Of a stretch of DNA of 64,000 nucleotides, positions 58,905 to 64,000 are shown piece after piece. A program made the position numbers and the translations under genes. Each line of letters begins with the position of its first letter. Within the stretch, counting starts at the first letter, position 1. The DNA is from Polytrichum commune (lineage: Eukaryota; Streptophyta; Polytrichopsida; Polytrichales; Polytrichaceae), in the NCBI GenBank assembly GCA_950295325.1, contig OX485808.1, positions 30,958,527 to 31,022,526 of the forward strand, in the 5' to 3' direction. The notes under the pieces are model-generated. The model did not search any database, was not told the DNA's origin, and saw only the letters and a list, made by a program, of their open reading frames with translations.

Positions 58905-59210
58905 AGGCCGTGAAGCTAGATGCCCACGTCCGTGCCCTAAGGGCCACTTCACACACGAGACTGAGGGCCCGTGACCATTGCGCTTCCCGCACTCTCTCAT
59001 TGGTGGAAAAGGCGGAGCCGGTCCAAGAGGCCGTGAAGTTAAGATGCCCATGTCCGTACCCTAAGGGCCACTTCACACACGAGACTGAGAGCCCGTGACC
59101 GTTGCGCTTCCCTGCACTCTCTCATTGGTGGAAAAGGTGGAGCCGGTCCAAGAGGCCGTGAAGTTAATAAGATGCCCACGTCCGTGCCCTAAGGGCCACT
59201 TCACACCATT
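58905..59210. repeat. 123-125-bp tandem array built from a MITE terminus
   Basis: Units start AGGCCGTGAAG at 58905, 59028 and 59153, the last one partial. Each contains CCCTAAGGGCCACTTCACAC, the TAA plus terminal repeat of the PIF-like family, followed by about 75 bp of its subterminal region. Confidence 0.88.
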
Positions 59211-59440
59211 GATCGGGGAGAGCTGGCACTTAGTTAGAGATGAACCGGTTGAGTTTGAGAAATCACCGGTTGACTTTCAAGATTGCATGAAAATTACCAA
59301 TCATTTTAGAGGAATTTATGATAGAATATGCCCCCAAATTCAATAAAGGAAAACCGGAGGATGTCAACATGTAACTGGTTGGACTTGCCAACACGAGCTA
59401 GGATCTCGACCGATTATGCATGCCCAAACAATCTCCCCGG

Positions 59441-59955
59441 TCACTGCTTCCCACATGAGGCTGAGAGCCCGTGACCATTGCGCTTCCCCGCACTCTCGTT
59501 AATGGAAAAAGGTGGAGCCGGTCCAAGTTCGAGCTTCACACGACGCTTGAGGGACCAATGGAGTATGTGAGTGCGAGATGCATGTGAAGTCTACGTGGAT
59601 TCCTACATGGCATCGAATGGATCATGTTTCATGGTTGCTTGGACTCTTTCCAAACACCACCTCTTGGAGGTAGGCCTAACACAAAACCACTGGGAGATCA
59701 TGGTATTATGAACGCTTACAACTGTTGGTTAGTTTTATTTTATCATGCGTGAGGATTTGCGTGAATAGACATTCATTGAAATAAAAGTATTTGGTTGAGG
59801 GCCCGGTCACATATGGGCTTCACACTACACTTGAGGGTTCGTGACCACACTACATGATTTTGGAGGTGTCTTGGGACAACCTTGGGACAACACTTTCTTT
59901 TGGGCTCTCACAATTTCATGGTCACGGCTCTTGGCTCGTGACTGAAGTGGCTAGG
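59441..59955 (+). mobile_element. PIF/Harbinger-like MITE, diverged copy
   Basis: Matches 31530-32029 from GAGAGCCCGTGACCATTGCG to CACGGCTCTTGGCTCGTG. Both terminal repeats are diverged. Confidence 0.75.
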
Positions 59956-60780
59956 GGTGCATCTATTTTTAATTTATTATAAAATATGCATTCAAAATTA
60001 CTCAACAAATTTTGAGGCATTTAAAAAAAATTAATCATAAATTCACCACTACTACAGTCAGTCCACGCTAGTAGGGCGAAAACAGACACACGCAACTTCG
60101 CCAATTGTTTCATATTAGCACACAACATCAGTACATTCAAACTCAACGGCAGTGCCTGAGCCCTGAGCCCTATCACACAAACTGACAAATACCATAATAT
60201 AGATTTCGCATCGGGGGACGATCCATGTGCAGTCTTGGATCAATACTCGCGCAAAGAAGAGCTCGAAGAACTGATCCTGGAAGTGGGGAATGTTCTCGAC
60301 AATGATTTGCCATAAAGGACCTCACAGATTGATGTCTTCAACGATTTTCAATAAGAAAAGTATACAAAAAAAAGTGTTGAAATATTTTATAATGCCGCCT
60401 CCGACCTCTAGAATAAAGAATTAAACACTAGAAGTGGCCCTAAGATGCGAATTGCAACGGTGATGAACGGCCACGGTTGAATTTCCGCTTTTGCCGCCGA
60501 GGACATGGGAACGGATGCGAGTCGAGATGTGCACGGGATTCAATTCCGGCCATGGATTTTATTTTATTATGTGTTGTCATGTGCGTTTGGGTGTAATAAA
60601 GGACCATTTTGGGCTTGCAGATAAACTCTATCTGCTTGAGGATACGAAACCTCAGATTCTATTTTAGTGCCGAGTCAACCACTGAACAAGGAGCCTTATT
60701 GGAGACCACATCTATCTATCTATCTATATGTGCCGGAGAAAGTGAAGAATGACTGGTGAAAAATTGGAGTCTAAAATGTT
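59956..60780. other. Intergenic, no gene seen
   Basis: A (TCTA)n run lies at about 60711-60727. No coding signal was recognised. Confidence 0.4.
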
Positions 60781-60800
60781 GTGCTTGAAATGAAAGTAAA

Positions 60801-61005
60801 GGGGTCTGGGACGACCCTAAACTACCAGATGATGGTGGAGAGATGTCCAAATCTCAAGGAAAAGGTTGGCAGTTCGATTCCCAGCCGTGAAATCTCCTCT
60901 CTACTTGACGGAGAACGTGTCGGGTGGTCAACCGCTTCCTATGCTTTGGTGATGGCTTGTTGGCCTTCTGTATTAAAAAAATAGAATGAAAAAAATGAAA
61001 TGAAA
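60801..61005 (+). mobile_element. Possible tRNA-derived SINE
   Basis: AGTTCGATTCC (60871-60881) matches the Pol III B-box within a stem GGTTGG/CCAGCC. A weak A-box-like TGGTGGAGAG lies about 38 bp upstream, and the segment ends in an A-rich tail (ATTAAAAAAATAG, GAAAAAAATGAAATG). No complete tRNA and no second copy were seen. Confidence 0.35.
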
Positions 61006-62550
61006 GTGAAAGCTACGGCACCGTTCACTGTGACTCACCGTAATTTTTTCATACCACGATGCTTGTGCGTTAGTGTAATTGTTCTTGACATGTGCCATTG
61101 TTGAGCCCACGGCATTATATGTTCAGGAGTAGGAATATGAGACTATTGTTTTTTTACATGAACATGAAATAGTGTGGGTTCAAATCTAAGTTATTAGTAT
61201 TGTACCAAAAATATCAATATTTTTGTTGATGTATTTTCGTCGTATATTTGAATGCATGAATGCTTTGTAAATCTATGAGATGCCTTGATTTTCAACCCAC
61301 ACATAGAATATAATAGGTCATGGTTTAAAAAAAAACTAGGTTAGCTTTTAGCCCATGGTAATAGGTGTAAAAGCTATAGTTGATGAAGTTGACGTAGCAT
61401 TGTAGAAAGAAAAAATACTATGTAACAATTATCTTTAAAAGATACCTTTGTGTTCGTTTGATGTTTCCCTAAACATGGTTTTCTATGTACCTACGGACAC
61501 TTGAATCGCTTCACATGTGAAGTTGAGGCCTCCTTCCAAGATGGTGCTAGAAGTCCAACTATGAATTTTGTTGAGTTTAGAAGTGCAAAACACCATTTTG
61601 TGCCTAAGAGCTTAGTTTGTTAGAATTTGATGGGCCGGCGAGGTGTTGTGGAAGGGTAATTTCTCTCCCCTTAAGTGGAAGTTGAACCCTCCGTCCCAAC
61701 CATGATGGCTCCTTCAATCAAGAGCCATATTAATGTTTTGTGCTTTGTCTTCCTTTGGTTTTATGAAGTCACTTTTAATTCTTTCCAAAAACAAACCAAA
61801 AACAAAAGCATTGAAGTCGAGGCTTACTTTAATACTCTACGTTCCTAATTACTTGGTCTTAATTAAATTCAAGTCAAACAATAAGTTTGACATCCAATAT
61901 AAGATGTCAGAGTCATAGAGGGTTTTGTGAAATATGTTTGGACTTTCCATGCTTACAACAACGAGTTGCACTATGCAGTTTGCAATCATGACCCATTCCC
62001 GATCACCATCCCATTTCCACAACTTAAGGCAACTGATTTATGTGCAACACAATACCAATCTATGATCAATGTTGCCATGTCATGTCTGAAATCCAACTTA
62101 GCCAAATGCCAATGGCTAAAGTTGAGAACTAGATTTATATTGCCAAGTTGTATTGCTTCCTCTTTTTGTTTCCTTACACTACGCATTTTTTCTTTGATCA
62201 TACCTAAACCGCATATACGCTAAATTGCTTAATTGATTTGGAAATTGAGTCGGTTACCTTAATTGCTTGAAAGTGAGTCTCTCTTTGATCAATAAAGTTT
62301 TAGGTTGGCCTTGGAAGTAGTAGGCACCGAGGAATATTCTTTGTCATGTTTCCCGCCCTTGTAACTTATACTTCTTATGTATAGAATTTCAAATGCGATT
62401 CAAGTTCCTTACTAGAAATGTGTGGCCATTTTCTGTTAAAAAGTAGTATTTAGGTGCCGCACCCTACTACCAGTGCCGACTGCAGGTTGGTTATATAATA
62501 TAGCTTGAGGAAACCCTACAAAGATAGACATGCCCGAATCGGTTACTTAT
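61006..62550. other. Intergenic, no gene seen
   Basis: AT-rich, with short open frames only. Confidence 0.4.
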
Positions 62551-62554
62551 CCTC

Positions 62555-63325
62555 ACCTATATTTGAGTGGCATGGGATTAGGTGTGGCCCCAAGAACGGA
62601 TGCCAAAAAGACGTGTGTTTATAAGAGATTAAACTATGTGCTCAAAACATGATACTCATTCTAGGTTTAATAGTCAACATGATTAGGGGGGTCTATATGA
62701 TCATTCAATGAGCACACAATTTTTCACTTTAATAATTGTGAGGAGAAGTGGCTATGGCCGTGATTTGAATTTGCTAGCCATTTCGTACTAAGGGCCGCTT
62801 CACACTATGGCCGAGGGTCAAGAGGCCGTTGACTTTCACCAACCATATTGCAAGAAACCAAGAGTTTAGCCTCTCGACCCTTCACACTAGAGGCCAAAGT
62901 CCAAAGGCCGTCGCTCTTCAAAATGCCTACATGACACTACTTTTTGACCAAGGCGACGGACTCTCAAAGGAAGTTTGGGTCGGACTGGAATGGAAACCCA
63001 AACTATGGTTGAGAGGCCGTCAATTTCTTTTCATAAAAAAATAAAAAATTGACAAGATCTTGGGCATTAGATTGGAGGGGTTGTTTTGGGCAAGGAATCA
63101 AGTGGGATGCTCCTTCTTCTTTGGAGTTTGGGCTTGGCCTTTGGAGCCTTCACAATATGCCCGGCCGAAGGCTCCAATTCCTAAATTTTATTGGCTATTT
63201 CAGCCCATTGCTTTGGACTTTCAACAAAGTTTGGCCATTCAATCCCACGGCCTCTCGACTTGGACGGCCATAGTGTGAAGCAACCCTAATCATATGTTTC
63301 ATATCCTAGAAGAAGTAAACTAATA
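62555..63325. repeat. Dispersed repeat D (copy 3), split by a MITE
   Basis: The left part (to TTTCGTACTAA) and the right part (TCATATGTTTCATATCCTAG) are contiguous in the other copies (13400-13435 and 34310-34345). The intervening element is annotated separately. Confidence 0.7.
62792..63286. mobile_element. PIF/Harbinger-like MITE, 495 bp
   Basis: Ends GGGCCGCTTCACACTATGGCC and the inverse GGCCATAGTGTGAAGCAACCC, flanked by TAA (62789-62791 and 63287-63289). Short open frames inside show no transposase motif. Confidence 0.88.
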
Positions 63326-63906
63326 AGAAAAGAAAAGAAAAAACCAAGACATATTTCAAATATGTCTTACATGTTCCAAGTCCAAGGTGGCTAAAATACA
63401 CCCCTTCTTTCAACTGCTATAATCTTAAAACCCACAACATTATTCACACCCATCTCCCCCCACCCTCGACCCCTAGAATAACTCATCCCCCTTGTTTCAA
63501 GATCCTACAAATAACATCCACGGAAGTTCCAAAACCAGTGTTGAGCAAAAACGACTCAAACAAACCAACCCTTTCATAGGCTTGGGAAGTGAAGGGGTTA
63601 TTAGTGTGACGTCAAAAGCCCTTCAATATTGCAACCGGATTGTGGTGGGGGGATATATAGATAAAGGCGACACCCGGAACGCGTGGGTAGAAAACCTAAA
63701 CCCACTTCCAAAGTGACGTTAGTGTTGTGTGCGCACTCATGGCCCACACTTCGGGGTGCCACTTGGACATCTTAAATTGTGGAGGTCGGATTGGCTTGAG
63801 AGAGAGAGAGAGAAGGGGGGGGGGCTACAAAACAAAGTCCCCCCCGCCCACACCTTCGATCGAGGCAAAACGAACGCGAACAACTAAAACGTTTGTTGTG
63901 GTCGTG

Positions 63907-63948
63907 AAATAGGAGCCCCCGAGACCACACTAATTTGGGCTCCTATTT
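63907..63948. repeat. 12-bp perfect hairpin near the right edge
   Basis: AAATAGGAGCCC (63907-63918) and GGGCTCCTATTT (63937-63948) are exact inverses with an 18-base loop. An ATGGCTTGG in favourable context begins at 63985, but only 16 bases remain, so no gene is called. Confidence 0.85.
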
Positions 63949-64000
63949 AGGTTTTGGGAGGGGGAGAAGCCGGGTCTCGTCATCATGGCTTGGCTGAGCG

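Overview
The window looks like nuclear DNA of a land plant. Its genes are split by GT-AG introns of about 80 bases to 1.3 kb, the intergenic DNA is AT-rich, and small inverted-repeat transposons are common. The two clear genes have plant counterparts or plant features: a membrane-anchored alpha/beta hydrolase of a type I recall from Arabidopsis, and an MGST3 whose N-terminus resembles a chloroplast transit peptide. A seed-free plant (bryophyte or lycophyte) would fit, but the sequence alone does not settle this.

Layout. 1-4.7 kb is a GC-rich island, open at the left edge. It holds an unrecognised ORF (2-2237), an FCP1/NIF-type HAD phosphatase domain (2856-3623) and a proline-rich exon pair (3735-4716), all on + and all in compatible splice phases, so they may be one gene. 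Nine copies of a 22-bp palindrome (10-bp arms related to TTTACGAACG/CGTTCGTAAA, 2-bp spacer) lie within 2.03 kb of this island, in its introns and in two exons. I saw no full copy elsewhere. This is the most unusual feature of the window.

4.7-9.7 kb is AT-rich DNA with transposon copies. MGST3 (+, five exons, 9760-13754) follows, with an array of ATACCC hexamers, five of them in 10-bp register, 260-370 bp before its ATG. The hydrolase gene (-, seven exons, 20202-16402) is convergent with it. Both models were built by hand: every junction has GT-AG and the phases close. A five-unit degenerate tandem repeat (about 22455-23800) lies further upstream of the hydrolase.

From 24 to 64 kb I find no intact gene. 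The DNA is a mosaic of MITE-like elements. One group has ends near CTACACTAAAT. A second has GGGCC ends and TWA target duplications (PIF/Harbinger-like), including one insertion with a recognisable empty site elsewhere in the window. There are also one Stowaway-like and one hAT-like MITE, several unclassified dispersed repeats, a decayed hAT transposase C-terminus (44342-44951), a 40-bp x 9 minisatellite, other tandem repeats and many G/C homopolymers.

No computation was possible. Family names rest on motifs seen by eye and on recalled families. Coordinates of diverged repeats are approximate.
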